Assembly: GCF_000013665.1 (NCBI RefSeq)
Contig: NC_007912.1
Location: forward strand, 1,343,501 to 1,407,500
Source: Saccharophagus degradans 2-40
GTDB taxonomy: Bacteria > Pseudomonadota > Gammaproteobacteria > Pseudomonadales > Cellvibrionaceae
Direction of reading: 5' to 3'
DNA length: 64,000 nucleotides
Each line of letters opens with the position of its first letter. The stretch's first letter is position 1. A program made the translations under genes and the position numbers. Below the pieces are notes generated by a model. The model was given only the letters and a program-made list of their open reading frames with translations, did not search any database and had not been told where the DNA came from. This document shows positions 36,062 through 45,853 of this stretch, piece after piece.

Positions 36062-38146
36062 TTAGCTTTCCATATCAAAGTCGTAATTCATCTGCTCGGA
36101 TGGCCCTTGCAGGTAGAAGCCTTGAATGTAGTGCACACCGGACTGCCAAAGTTTAGAAAGAATACTCGCGTTCTCTACAAATGGAACAATGGTAATCATA
36201 TCCAGTTGGTGTAGCTGACTTACAAGCTCGTTAAGTGTTTGGGTATCTTCGCCGTTTTGTTGCAGCTCTTGCGTGAACGAGCCGTCAATTTTAATGTATT
36301 GTACTTTGATTGTTTCTAGCGCCTTAAATGGGTTTAGGGCGCAGCCAAAGCGATTAATACTTAATTGCGAGCCTAGGGCGGCCACTTTCTTGGTGAAGTC
36401 TGCTGCAACGTTTAGATGATCGTTTACATCAATTTCATTTAGTTGAAATATCACAGAATCTTTAGGTAGGTTCGCGGCTTTAAATGCAACGCCTAACCAA
36501 GGTGGTAGGGTGGCATCTAGCATGGACTCTCGGCTTAAGTTGATAAGCAGTTGAGTGTTGTTACCGTTCGATCTGTGTTCGGATAAAATCTTAATAGATT
36601 CTAAAATCACCCAGCGATCAATTTTGGTTGTGGCGCCAATTTCGGCTGCGCTAGATAAAAACTCTGTCGGCGATACTTCTTCATCGTCGTCTGGGCCAAC
36701 CATGCGCAGCAATACCTCGTAGTGCTCTTTCTCCGAGCCGCGCAAGCTAAGTATTGGTTGGAACAGTAACTTGAATTTACCTTGATCCAGCGCCTGCTGG
36801 ACTTTGATAGCAATATTTTTCTTGGTGTCTTTTTTATTTTCTGGCTCGTAAATTTTAACGGAAGCGTCGTCGGATTTACGTGCAAGCTCAAGCGCTTTGT
36901 GCGCGTGATCAATAGGGATGTCGGCCTTGGTAGAAATCTCGTTAATTAGAGATATACCAATATTGTAGGTGAATTGCATTGTGGAGCCATCTACATCCAC
37001 AATATAGTCACGTAATTGTTGGCAAATCTTTTCTGCTCGTTGGGCTGCTGTCTGAGGGTCGATTTTGGGTATCAACACCATGAAAGAGTCTTCGCTATAG
37101 CGGCAAAGTGTATCGCCCTTCTTCATGAGTTCTGCTGCATATTGTGCAATTTGGGCAACCACTAAGTCGGCGGATGCGATACCCACTTTGCTTTGCACTG
37201 TTTCTGAAAATGCATCGATACCTATATGGAATAGGGCGCTGTTGTAAACGCCATTTACGGCATTGTTTACTTCTTTGTCGAGAATATCTATAAGGTAAGT
37301 TTTGTTGTATAGGCCGGTGGCGATATCTTGGTTTTTAATTTGTGCGAGTTGCGCTTCTAGCTCTTCGTTGTCTGTCACATTGGCGCGCACAACAAATTGT
37401 ATACAGCTTTCTTCGTCGTAGGTTGCTTTACGCACGTCTACTTTTAATTTTCTGGTGCTGTCGTCTGCAAGTAGTGCTGAAAACTCTAGAGCAGTAGTAT
37501 CGACATCACTGCCTTTTAAGGTGAATTCTTTTAAGAATTTTTTAACAGCGGCTTGATCTGCTTCGGCAATAACATCAATTACCGGCATACATTCAATGTC
37601 GTCGCGGGACTCGTGATCTAGCAGTTCTGCAAAGGAATCATTAGCGTATAAAAACATGCCGTCTTGAACGAAGGCTATTGCATCTCGCGAGCTGTCTAAT
37701 AGTTGTTGATTGCGGCGTTCAACCTCTTTGTGGCGGCGTTCGGCAAAGCGTCTGTGCTCTCGCTGCTCGAGGGCGTTTAGTTCGCGTTCTATTACCAATA
37801 GCAGATGTTGGTCTTCATCTAAACGCACAACATCTGCAGCGCCCATTTTCATCCCCTCTACAACGGGATGGGAGCCTTCTTTATCAGTAAGTAATATGGT
37901 AGGAATATCTTTATTTAGCCGACGGATAACTCTAATTGCATCCTGCGGAACAAGATTGGTGGTCTCATCGTGAGCAATTAATAGGTCCCAGCCTTTCTCT
38001 TGCAATAACTTGTTAAGTGCTTCGTCGGATTCTACGTATTGGGCTCGTGCTGGTCTGCCGGCATTGTGGAGCATGCTTGTTAGCCGCTCAGCTTCGGCAC
38101 GGGAGTCATTTAGAATTAACAGTCTAATTGTTCTGGTTTGACTCAT
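36062..38146 (-). CDS. fimX: FimX, REC-PAS-GGDEF-EAL regulator of type IV pili
   Basis: 694 residues, close to Pseudomonas FimX (691). The domains are a REC-like domain (about 5-125), PAS (about 150-260), a degenerate GGDEF (about 275-430, YSEDSFMVL in place of GGDEF) and a degenerate EAL (about 440-690, EVLLRM in place of EAL). In Pseudomonas aeruginosa FimX binds cyclic di-GMP through the EAL domain without hydrolysing it and promotes type IV pilus assembly and twitching. The next-to-serB position and the motif losses match. The neighbouring pilin cassette fits the function. It is the last gene of the leftward epmB-unknown-fimX series. Confidence 0.92.
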   Translation of the reverse strand: MSQTRTIRLLILNDSRAEAERLTSMLHNAGRPARAQYVESDEALNKLLQEKGWDLLIAHDETTNLVPQDAIRVIRRLNKDIPTILLTDKEGSHPVVEGMKMGAADVVRLDEDQHLLLVIERELNALEQREHRRFAERRHKEVERRNQQLLDSSRDAIAFVQDGMFLYANDSFAELLDHESRDDIECMPVIDVIAEADQAAVKKFLKEFTLKGSDVDTTALEFSALLADDSTRKLKVDVRKATYDEESCIQFVVRANVTDNEELEAQLAQIKNQDIATGLYNKTYLIDILDKEVNNAVNGVYNSALFHIGIDAFSETVQSKVGIASADLVVAQIAQYAAELMKKGDTLCRYSEDSFMVLIPKIDPQTAAQRAEKICQQLRDYIVDVDGSTMQFTYNIGISLINEISTKADIPIDHAHKALELARKSDDASVKIYEPENKKDTKKNIAIKVQQALDQGKFKLLFQPILSLRGSEKEHYEVLLRMVGPDDDEEVSPTEFLSSAAEIGATTKIDRWVILESIKILSEHRSNGNNTQLLINLSRESMLDATLPPWLGVAFKAANLPKDSVIFQLNEIDVNDHLNVAADFTKKVAALGSQLSINRFGCALNPFKALETIKVQYIKIDGSFTQELQQNGEDTQTLNELVSQLHQLDMITIVPFVENASILSKLWQSGVHYIQGFYLQGPSEQMNYDFDMES

Positions 38147-38366
38147 AGTGTTTATTTGATCCGGTAATGACTGCTTATTGGTCTAACAGGCTAGGGGAGG
38201 TGATTGTGGTGGCGACGGTGTTGTGCAGCTAGATAGCCAACAATTTTATCGCTTGTCCCCAATGCTGTTAGTGCAAAATTGTTTCTCAAGTTTAACGCTG
38301 TTACTCGTCGCAAGTCCAGAAACCACGCCGTATAGGCGGCGATAACAGGATGTTTATCACAACCTG

Positions 38367-40094
38367 TTAATCGTCATCCCAAGAAGAATCGAAAGATTGC
38401 TTGCTAGGTGGTGTGACGGGCCTTGAACGTGGTTCTTCATCTTGCATTTGTTCTAACTGTGTAAAAGCAAACTGTTTGATATTGCTGGTGGAAAACAAGC
38501 ATTTGCCCAGTTTAATAGAGAGTGTTTGCTCTCCATTCAATAATTTTGCTTTCCCACCCTCACCAAACGGCGCTGTTGCGGTAATAAGTGTGGGCTGCGT
38601 GCGGCCATCTGCTTTTTGGCTCACGTGAATGGCGCGCATGTAATCTGAATGGCCACCCATATCGTAAACCTGCGCAATTGCACTCGCCTTTGGGTGCTGA
38701 CTAATAATCTTAATACCCAGTTGCGATGCTTGTTTTAATTGCTTCACCCAGCGAATAACAGCAACGCTCCAGTGCAGGCGACCAAGCTCTTTGATTGCGA
38801 TTATTTCGCCCGCCTGAATATTGGAAGGCATTTTGTCCTTCCAAAGTAAACAGTAGCCCCCTGGGCTGGCATTCACTATGCTTACTTTGTTGGCGGGCAT
38901 TGCAGCTGCTTTGCTGCGCTCGCCATTGGGTGTTACCGAGCTGTGAAAATCGCCGTACTCGCGATCATTTAACGGGTTAGACAGATTGATAGATCCAGTA
39001 AAGTCATTAAACGACATGCCGCCGGCAATAGCTTGATGGCAATCGGTGAGGCCTGCACATATTTCTGCTGTCGCTTGAACCGGGCGACGCTCCTGCCCCC
39101 GCTGCGCCACATGCCCCCAAGCATCTAAAGCGTGCTGCAGAAGCGCTGCTGGGAAGTCGGCAGCAACACGTATGCCGCTCGACTGAGGTGTACTTTCGCC
39201 GGTGGATATCTTGGCAAGCATGCCCAGCAGGGCGCCCATATCTATTTCAAGTAATAAATCGCTTTGTTTGCCGTCGAATCTATTTTTGTAAGTGGGTGGG
39301 GTGCCAGCAGATAAATTCACTATAAACAGATTGTTTTTGTTGCTGGTAATGCCTTTGTTTAGCTTTACTAATTCGCTCCACGTTTCGAGTGCAGCGTTTA
39401 AATGTGTAACGTCGTGCTGGTTTAGCTGATTAGGCCGGCTGGCAGCTAGCAGCAGTGTGCGAATATAGGCTGCGCTAATTGTCGTTGTGCGTGAGGTTTC
39501 TAGTAAGGCATCAACCACCGACTTCTCATTTAATTCGTAGTACTCACTAATTTGGTATAGCGCGTGTAGTGATTTCCATAGGCCCTGTGGCGGTTGGGTA
39601 TACAGTTGAAAACCGCGATAGAAAATAAGGCTAATTGCCGTGATAGCGCGGTGTAATATTTGCGACAGGTCAGTGTAGGTTTGCTGCTTGAGCCTGCCGC
39701 TTTTAATACAGTCAGCTAGGCATACTAAGTAGCCGTCGAGCATTTGTTTCTGTAGTGCCTGAGCGACAATGGCTGTTTTTTGTGCCGTTTCAGGCAGTAC
39801 TACCGGTTGATTCAAAAACTCTCTAGTTAGCCCCGTGATGCAATGCTGCACCCGCGGCCGCAAAAGCTCTAGCATTTCCATGCGAACACTGTAGTTGCAT
39901 TTTAATTTGCTTAGCTCGGGTAGGGCTTTGTACAGAACAACACTGGTATGGGATATTTGCGTGGCTTTTAGGTCGCTTGCCCATTCGGCAAGCTTAGCGG
40001 GCTTATTGCTATTACAAAAAGTTAGGCGAGACAGATCCTGCACTGGCAATGCCATTTGTGCGAGTAGCTCAATTGGATTCTGTTCTTCCGCCAT
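38367..40094 (-). CDS. Conserved FimX-neighbour protein of unknown function, possible PilZ-like C-terminus
   Basis: 575 residues from the ATG at 40094 (another ATG lies seven codons upstream). The N-terminal two thirds are helical with no recognised motif (EMLELLRPRVQHCITGLTREFL, AITAISLIFYRGFQLY). The C-terminal part (about 415-545) is beta-rich and contains VSIVNASPGGYCLLW, GEIIAI and LHWSVAVIRWVKQL, which recall PilZ-like cyclic di-GMP-binding or cyclic-di-GMP-linked proteins of this genome position in Pseudomonas. No RxxxR-D/NxSxxG pair is convincing, although NASPGG is close. It ends in an acidic tail (SSWDDD). The place between epmB and fimX suggests a role in cyclic di-GMP or pilus control, by inference only. 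Confidence 0.65.
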   Translation of the reverse strand: MAEEQNPIELLAQMALPVQDLSRLTFCNSNKPAKLAEWASDLKATQISHTSVVLYKALPELSKLKCNYSVRMEMLELLRPRVQHCITGLTREFLNQPVVLPETAQKTAIVAQALQKQMLDGYLVCLADCIKSGRLKQQTYTDLSQILHRAITAISLIFYRGFQLYTQPPQGLWKSLHALYQISEYYELNEKSVVDALLETSRTTTISAAYIRTLLLAASRPNQLNQHDVTHLNAALETWSELVKLNKGITSNKNNLFIVNLSAGTPPTYKNRFDGKQSDLLLEIDMGALLGMLAKISTGESTPQSSGIRVAADFPAALLQHALDAWGHVAQRGQERRPVQATAEICAGLTDCHQAIAGGMSFNDFTGSINLSNPLNDREYGDFHSSVTPNGERSKAAAMPANKVSIVNASPGGYCLLWKDKMPSNIQAGEIIAIKELGRLHWSVAVIRWVKQLKQASQLGIKIISQHPKASAIAQVYDMGGHSDYMRAIHVSQKADGRTQPTLITATAPFGEGGKAKLLNGEQTLSIKLGKCLFSTSNIKQFAFTQLEQMQDEEPRSRPVTPPSKQSFDSSWDDD

Positions 40095-40200
40095 GAATTC
40101 GAAACGCTTCATCAATGAATGTAATAGCTCGTGCTCCTATCGCACGGCTTGTTCGGCCCTATGTCGTAACGTAAAAGGTAGTGTATATCGCAATGTACAC

Positions 40201-41241
40201 CTAATTATTAGTATAGCCTAGGTTATGCTCGGCACCGTATACCGCCGTTTTTGATGCAGCATTGGGTACTTCTCTTACTAACTTGGGTACTAGGTAGCCA
40301 GGTAGAGTAGCCAGCAAGTGGTTGTGCAACGCTATAGCGGAAGCTTCATCAACATCAAAGTGCGCGGCGCCCGTTACTTTATCTAATAGATGCAAATAGT
40401 AAGGCAGTATGCCACAACTGAACAACCGTTTGCTGAGTGAAACTAGGCAAGACGCTGAATCATTCACACCTTTTAGTAAAACTGACTGATTTAGCAGGGT
40501 AATATTTGCTTTTTTTAGTATTTTCAGGCGGTTATGTACGTGCTCATCAATTTCTGCTGCATGATTAATATGCACCACAATTACACATTGCAACCGTGTT
40601 TTGACAAGCGTATCAACTAATTCACTCGTTATGCGGTTTGGCAGAACAACGGGAAGGCGGGTGTGAATACGCAGGCGTGTTACATGCGGTATGACGGCTA
40701 TTTGGTTTACTAGCCATTGCATTTGCCTGTCGGATACCGCTAGCGGGTCGCCACCGCTTAAAATCACTTCGTCAATGGATTCATTGTCGGCTATATAGCG
40801 CAGCGCTTCTTGCCATTCTGCGCGGCTAGGGGTGTTGGTTTGGTAGTCAAAGTGCCTTCTAAAACAGTAACGGCAGTTAATGGCACATTGCGATGCACTA
40901 ATAAGCAGTACTCTACCGTGATATTTGTGGATAACACCTGGGGCAGGGTTGAAGCTTTGCTCTGCCAATGGGTCGGCGGTGTAGCTTGCGGGAGATGTTA
41001 GTTCTGCCCCCAAAGGCAGGACCTGTCTAAGCAATGGGTCGTCTACATCGCCGGGTTTTATACGAGATGCGTATGATTGCGTCACCCGCAGCGGAAACAG
41101 CTTATTGGCCTTTTGCGCACTTTCTAGCAGTGATTCGGGCAGCTCTAGGCGTTCCAAAAGCTCCGCAGGGTCGGTAATCAGCGAAGAAAGCTCTTCTTGC
41201 CAGCTTATACTCTGCCATGTTGGGATAGTTCGTTGTATCAT
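40201..41241 (-). CDS. epmB: EF-P lysine 2,3-aminomutase EpmB
   Basis: 346 residues. A radical SAM enzyme that turns L-lysine into (R)-beta-lysine for elongation factor P. The CxxxCxxC motif is in CAINCRYCFRRHF (about 117-124); DEVILSGGDPLAVSD and RLRIHTRLPVVLP follow as in the lysine aminomutase family. It is shorter than clostridial lysine 2,3-aminomutase, which fits EpmB. It is divergent from efp with 191 bases between them. Confidence 0.95.
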   Translation of the reverse strand: MIQRTIPTWQSISWQEELSSLITDPAELLERLELPESLLESAQKANKLFPLRVTQSYASRIKPGDVDDPLLRQVLPLGAELTSPASYTADPLAEQSFNPAPGVIHKYHGRVLLISASQCAINCRYCFRRHFDYQTNTPSRAEWQEALRYIADNESIDEVILSGGDPLAVSDRQMQWLVNQIAVIPHVTRLRIHTRLPVVLPNRITSELVDTLVKTRLQCVIVVHINHAAEIDEHVHNRLKILKKANITLLNQSVLLKGVNDSASCLVSLSKRLFSCGILPYYLHLLDKVTGAAHFDVDEASAIALHNHLLATLPGYLVPKLVREVPNAASKTAVYGAEHNLGYTNN

Positions 41242-41432
41242 TAGCGCCTTTTTGGGAATCTCGTTGGCCCGTCCAGTAAGGTTAACGGGGTTAGATTGGG
41301 TTTTGGCTCTGCTATCTGGCGCTTAGTGCGTGCAGCAGTGTTTGGTTAAAGCCGCGTATTTAAACAGCTATTGAATCAGCTATTCAAACAAAAGTTGTGC
41401 CGGTAGTGTTCATTAAAGGTTAGAGATCGAAA

Positions 41433-42002
41433 ATGGCAACGTATTCAGCAAGTGATTTCCGCAGTGGTTTAAAAGTAATGCTAGATGGCGACCCGTGCGC
41501 AATCGTAGAAAACGAGCTTGTTAAGCCTGGTAAAGGTCAAGCTTTTGCCCGTGTTCGCTTGCGTAACTTAAAAACCGGCCGCGTGTGGGAGCGCACGTTT
41601 AAATCTGGCGAAACCTTGGAAGGCGCCGATGTAATGGATCGCGACATGGAGTATCTCTACACCGATGGTGAGTTTTGGCACTTTATGGAGCCAGATAGCT
41701 TCGAACAGTACCAAGCAGACGCAAACGCTGTAGGTGATTCCGCAAAGTGGCTGCGCGAACAAGACAAAGTAATTGTTACTTTATTCAACGGTTCGCCGTT
41801 GGCTATTACCCCGCCAAACCACGTTGAGTTGGAAATTGTAGAAACTGACCCCGGTTTGAAAGGTGATACTGCGCAAGGCGGCACTAAGCCTGCAACCCTT
41901 ACTACGGGGGCGGTTGTAAAAGTACCTCTGTTTATATCCACCGGCGAAGTGGTACGCGTTGATACGCGCACTGGTGAATACCTAGGCCGAGCCAGTAAAT
42001 AA
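41433..42002 (+). CDS. efp: Translation elongation factor P
   Basis: 189 residues with three beta-barrel domains. Rescues ribosomes stalled at polyproline. Lys34 in the tip loop (KPGKGQA) is the residue that EpmA beta-lysylates. The cluster with epmA and epmB shows the beta-lysine type of modification. A terminator separates it from epmA, so epmA may be made partly by readthrough. Confidence 0.98.
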   Translation: MATYSASDFRSGLKVMLDGDPCAIVENELVKPGKGQAFARVRLRNLKTGRVWERTFKSGETLEGADVMDRDMEYLYTDGEFWHFMEPDSFEQYQADANAVGDSAKWLREQDKVIVTLFNGSPLAITPPNHVELEIVETDPGLKGDTAQGGTKPATLTTGAVVKVPLFISTGEVVRVDTRTGEYLGRASK

Positions 42003-42021
42003 GCGTAGCGCTAGCGTTACT

Positions 42022-42046
42022 AACGGGGCCTTCTGGCCCCGTTTTC
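42022..42046 (+). terminator. Terminator between efp and epmA
   Basis: AACGGGGCC-TTCT-GGCCCCGTT followed by TTC; very stable stem with a UUCU loop. Confidence 0.8.
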
Positions 42047-42077
42047 AATTGTGCAATCCATTTATACGAGTTCGACT

Positions 42078-43055
42078 ATGTGGCAGCCCTCCGCATCTGC
42101 AATTAATTTAAAAGCGCGCAGTGCATTATTGCGCGCTATTCGCGAATATTTTTACCCGCGCGCCGTCATAGAGGTGGACCCTCCTGTTATTGGGCGTCAC
42201 ACGGTAACCGACCCCTACCTTGAGCCATTAACGGTGAGTATGGGGGCTAACAACCCAGTGGGTTACTTGCAAACATCGCCCGAGTATTTTATGAAGCGCA
42301 TGCTTGCGAGCACTGGCGAGTCAATGTACTACTTGGGCAAAGCCTTTCGTCGCGATGAGTCGGGCCGAAAACACAGCCCTGAATTTACCATGTTGGAATG
42401 GTATAGGCCTGGGTTTGACGATATAGACTTGCGTAAAGAGGTGCTCGATTTGGTTGGCTATGTAAAAAACCAGCTTGCAGAGCAGGGGGCGGTTGTAGCC
42501 ACTAATGATTGGGCTGTTTCAGAAATAAGCTATGAAGATGTGTTTAACAATGCGCTTGGGGTTAACCCGCATACGGCGCCAGTGGCCGAATTGAAGCAAA
42601 TTGCGCAGGCTAAATTAAATGTAGATTGGGATGATGACCACCGCAACACTTGGTTGGACTTGTTATTTAGCCACTTAATTGAACCGAATTTACAGGGCTG
42701 TGTGTGCGTGTTTGATTTTCCAGCCTGTCAGAGCGCGCTGGCAAAAGTAAAAGTGCGCAGCGATGGGGTTGCCGTAGCTCGCCGGTTTGAGGTGTATATA
42801 AACGGGGTGGAGCTAGCAAATGGCTACTGGGAGCTTACCGATGCCGCTGAACAGCGCAAACGTTTTAACGCAGACCATGCTCGACGCGCAGAGCTAGGCT
42901 TAAGCCTTCCACAAATAGATGAAGCGTTTATGGCTGCAATTGAAGCCGGTTTACCCGAATGTGCCGGCGTAGCCTTGGGGGTGGATCGCCTGCTAATGGC
43001 GTTGTTGGGGGCAGATAAGCTAAGTGATGTGTTGCCTTTTACTGCTCCAAGCTAA
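42078..43055 (+). CDS. epmA: EF-P--(R)-beta-lysine ligase EpmA
   Basis: Attaches (R)-beta-lysine to Lys34 of EF-P. A class II lysyl-tRNA-synthetase-like catalytic domain without the anticodon domain. The start at 42078 (MWQPSAS) gives 325 residues, equal to the Escherichia coli enzyme, and aligns from the first residues; a GTG nine codons upstream is less likely. Motif 2 is around YYLGKAFRRDESGRKHSPEFTMLEWYR and motif 3 around GVALGVDRLLMALLG. Confidence 0.95.
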   Translation: MWQPSASAINLKARSALLRAIREYFYPRAVIEVDPPVIGRHTVTDPYLEPLTVSMGANNPVGYLQTSPEYFMKRMLASTGESMYYLGKAFRRDESGRKHSPEFTMLEWYRPGFDDIDLRKEVLDLVGYVKNQLAEQGAVVATNDWAVSEISYEDVFNNALGVNPHTAPVAELKQIAQAKLNVDWDDDHRNTWLDLLFSHLIEPNLQGCVCVFDFPACQSALAKVKVRSDGVAVARRFEVYINGVELANGYWELTDAAEQRKRFNADHARRAELGLSLPQIDEAFMAAIEAGLPECAGVALGVDRLLMALLGADKLSDVLPFTAPS

Positions 43056-43056
43056 A

Positions 43057-43084
43057 TTAAAGCGCGGTAGCAACCGCGCTTTAA
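43057..43084. terminator. Bidirectional terminator between epmA and cysE
   Basis: Perfect 12-bp stem TTAAAGCGCGGT / ACCGCGCTTTAA with a 4-base loop between convergent genes. Confidence 0.85.
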
Positions 43085-43095
43085 CTGCTAATCAT

Positions 43096-43929
43096 TTACT
43101 CGCAATCGCACTGAATACCGTGGTTCATATCTAGTGCTGGGCTTTGCGACTGTGGTACACCGACGACGCGTGCAGGCACACCAACAACCGTAGTGTGTGG
43201 AGGCACAGCTTCAAGCACCACACTGCCAGCGCCTACCTTTGCCCCTTCGCCAATTTCTATATTGCCAAGAATTTTAGCGCCGGCGCCCACCAACACGCCC
43301 TTGCGTACTTTGGGGTGACGATCGCTGGCTTCTTTGCCGGTTCCGCCAAGGGTGACGCCTTGCATTAGCGATACATCATCTTCGACGACGGTAGTTTCAC
43401 CAATTACTATTCCTGTGGCGTGGTCCATCATAATGCCTTTACCTATGCGCGCAGCAGGGTGAATGTCTACCCCAAAGGTAAGCGCAATATGGCTTTGTAA
43501 GAAATAGGCCAAAGATTTACGACCGCGTTTGTACAGGCAGTGGGCCACGCGGAATGCTTGCAACGCGTGAAAACCTTTAAAGTATAAAAAGGGCAATGCA
43601 TACGAATTGCAGGCCGAATCGCGATCGAAAACGGCGCGAATATCTGCGCGCACGGCTTCGCTAATGCAGCTGTCGTGGCTCATCGACTCTTCAATAATCT
43701 CACGAATTTGCAGGGCCGATATCGCAGGGTTTGCCAGTTTGTGGGCCAAGTGAAAGCTCAAGGCGCTTTCTAGTGTATCGTGATTTAAAATAGTTGCGTG
43801 TAAGAAACTCGCCAATGCGGGTTCTTCTTCCACTTGTTCCCGAGTTTCTTGGCGGATGGTTTGCCAAACTGGGTCCAACTCCTGAGACTTTTGGTCCGCA
43901 AGGGTCGAAATGGGTGTTGTTTTGTGCAT
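43096..43929 (-). CDS. cysE: Serine O-acetyltransferase
   Basis: First step of cysteine synthesis: acetyl transfer from acetyl-CoA to serine. 277 residues from the ATG at 43929, which has TTGGAG upstream. The N-terminal helical domain (ETREQVEEEPALASFLHATIL) precedes a left-handed beta-helix of hexapeptide repeats (IHPAARIGKGIMMDHATGIVIGE is the start of it) with the active-site His-containing segments GVTLGGTGKE and HPKVRKGVLVGAGAKILG. The C-terminal tail ends NHGIQCDCE rather than the usual Ile-terminated form, which may affect binding to CysK. Confidence 0.94.
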   Translation of the reverse strand: MHKTTPISTLADQKSQELDPVWQTIRQETREQVEEEPALASFLHATILNHDTLESALSFHLAHKLANPAISALQIREIIEESMSHDSCISEAVRADIRAVFDRDSACNSYALPFLYFKGFHALQAFRVAHCLYKRGRKSLAYFLQSHIALTFGVDIHPAARIGKGIMMDHATGIVIGETTVVEDDVSLMQGVTLGGTGKEASDRHPKVRKGVLVGAGAKILGNIEIGEGAKVGAGSVVLEAVPPHTTVVGVPARVVGVPQSQSPALDMNHGIQCDCE

Positions 43930-43998
43930 GTCACACTCCAAATGGGGTTTCAGGCGTTATTATTGGGTTTGATGAGACTAAAAGCAAAGGGCAAAGTC

Positions 43999-44652
43999 AT
44001 GTGCGGTAGATTTGTAAATCATTTAGCGGATATGCATCGCTGGGCAGCCTTGCTAAAGGGTTGGCCTGCAGGCGGCGCATTGAGCTATAACGTTGCCCCT
44101 ACTACTCAGGTACCTCTACTTACCGCGCAAGGCTCACAGGTGATGAGTTGGGGCTTGGTTCCCGCATGGTCTAAGGAAGCCAAAACACAATACGCCACCT
44201 TTAACGCCCGCTTAGAGAGCGCCGCCGAAAAGCCTGCCTTTCGCAATGCTTGGCGAGCAAAGCGCACCTGTATTGTGCCTATGCTCGGCTATTACGAGTG
44301 GCGGGTTGAGGGGGGTAAAAAACAACCTTATCTTGTGCAGCATGCATCGCAGCCTTTATTTGTTGCGGGGCTATGGGAGCCGCGCCAAGCTGCCTCATCA
44401 TTTACCCTACTTACTCGCCCTGCGTGTGAAAACCTAAACGCGTTGCACCCGCGCCAGCCCTGTGTGTTGCCTGTTGAAGCGTTAGAGGGGTGGCTGCAAG
44501 GGGATATACAATTAATGGATGAGCCGCCAGTACAGGTGAATCAATATTTGGATTATTACGCGGTATCCACCGAGGTGGGCAGCGTAAGGAATGATCATGA
44601 GCGCCTTATTAAGCCGCTTGAGGGCGATAGCGAGCCAGACCTGTTTGGCTGA
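43999..44652 (+). CDS. SRAP-domain (YedK/HMCES-like) abasic-site protein
   Basis: 217 residues from the ATG at 43999, with AAAGG upstream. This start is forced by function: Cys2, exposed after Met removal, forms the thiazolidine crosslink with abasic sites in single-stranded DNA. The other active-site residues are visible: Asn31 in YNVAPTT, Glu100 in GYYEW and His150 in ALHPRQP. The open frame extends 55 codons upstream over the cysE start region but this is not used. It protects abasic sites at replication forks. It is divergent from cysE with 69 bases between them. Confidence 0.93.
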   Translation: MCGRFVNHLADMHRWAALLKGWPAGGALSYNVAPTTQVPLLTAQGSQVMSWGLVPAWSKEAKTQYATFNARLESAAEKPAFRNAWRAKRTCIVPMLGYYEWRVEGGKKQPYLVQHASQPLFVAGLWEPRQAASSFTLLTRPACENLNALHPRQPCVLPVEALEGWLQGDIQLMDEPPVQVNQYLDYYAVSTEVGSVRNDHERLIKPLEGDSEPDLFG

Positions 44653-44724
44653 TTAAGTGAGTTTGGCTGATTATGTGGTTTAGCTAAAAAGACTGGCCTA
44701 ATACCGTTACTCTAATGAGAACCA

Positions 44725-45840
44725 TTAGGGTGTGTATATGCCGCCCAACACCGCTTCACGACTAGCGCCAGTTACTGCAGGGACATTGCCCGGTTGGTTT
44801 TCTAGCCTGCGCATAGCCAACCAAGCAAAGGCCATGGCTTCTACCCATGTTGGTGCTATACCAAGCTGCTGGCTCGTTACTGTGGGCTTTTGGGGGTAAT
44901 GGTGTTGAATGCGTTCAAGTAGGGCGGTGTTAAAGGCTCCGCCGCCACAAATGACCAGCTCAGCGTTGGGGCAGCTTCGTTTTACGCCGTCGGTTAGGCT
45001 TATAGCCGTCAATTCTGTGAGCGTGGCCTGCACATCTTCGGGTGGTAGCGGTAAATTCGTTTGGTTTAGACAGGCCTGTAGCCATGTCATATTAAAGTCT
45101 TCGCGGCCAGTGCTTTTAGGGGCTGGCAGCGCGAAATAGGGGTGTTGCAGCAATATTTCTAGCAGCGGCTGGTTAAGCTTGCCGGTTTGCGCCCACGCGC
45201 CACCTGCGTCGTATTTAGCGCCTTGATTGGCCTCTATCCATGCGTCCATCAACGCGTTCCCAGGGCCTGTATCGTAGCCAGCAATATGGCTATTTGCGGG
45301 TAGGCAGGTAATGTTAGCTATACCGCCAATGTTGGCGATACATCTATCGGTTGTAGTGCTGCCAAAAACAGCCGCATGAAACGCTGGCACAAGTGGTGCT
45401 CCTTGGCCGCCTAGGGCCACGTCTTTGCGACGAAAATCGGCCACCGTAGCAATGCCGGTAAGGGCAGCAATAGTGTTTGGATCGCCAATTTGTAAGCTAA
45501 ACGGGCTAGCATAACCGCTGCCTAGCGGGCGGTGGCGCAAGGTTTGGCCGTGGCAACCAATGGCTTGGATTTGTGCTGCGGGTGTTTGGGTGTTGGCCAG
45601 TAGTGAGTTCACCGCGTGGGCGTACAATTTGCCCAATTCTACATCCAGCTGACCGAGAGCGTCTATTTCGTTGTTGGCGGGTGTGCACAAGCCTAAAACG
45701 TGCTCGCGAATGTGGTTGGGGTAGGCATGCGATTCGCTGCCTACTAGTGCAGGTGTAGCTTGGCTAAAATCTACGAGCGCGACATCAATGCCATCTGCGC
45801 TCGTGCCAGACATAACGCCTACAAACAAAGAGGGTTTCAT
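44725..45840 (-). CDS. anmK: Anhydro-N-acetylmuramic acid kinase
   Basis: Peptidoglycan recycling: hydrolyses the 1,6-anhydro ring and phosphorylates to MurNAc-6-phosphate. 371 residues from the ATG at 45840. N-terminal phosphate-binding FVGVMSGTSADGIDVALVDF, then GCHGQTLRH, QIGDPNTIAALTGI and CIANIGGIANITCLP. It lies 13 bases after the M23 peptidase stop on the same strand, so cell-wall cleavage and recycling genes are co-transcribed. A frame extension upstream would overlap the peptidase and is rejected. Confidence 0.95.
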   Translation of the reverse strand: MKPSLFVGVMSGTSADGIDVALVDFSQATPALVGSESHAYPNHIREHVLGLCTPANNEIDALGQLDVELGKLYAHAVNSLLANTQTPAAQIQAIGCHGQTLRHRPLGSGYASPFSLQIGDPNTIAALTGIATVADFRRKDVALGGQGAPLVPAFHAAVFGSTTTDRCIANIGGIANITCLPANSHIAGYDTGPGNALMDAWIEANQGAKYDAGGAWAQTGKLNQPLLEILLQHPYFALPAPKSTGREDFNMTWLQACLNQTNLPLPPEDVQATLTELTAISLTDGVKRSCPNAELVICGGGAFNTALLERIQHHYPQKPTVTSQQLGIAPTWVEAMAFAWLAMRRLENQPGNVPAVTGASREAVLGGIYTP

Positions 45841-45853
45841 GATAACTGCCTGC

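Noticed and set aside
44643..44680. Short tandem GTTTGGCTGATTA twice after the SRAP gene
   Set aside because: Only two copies, the first within the stop region; probably a chance small duplication.
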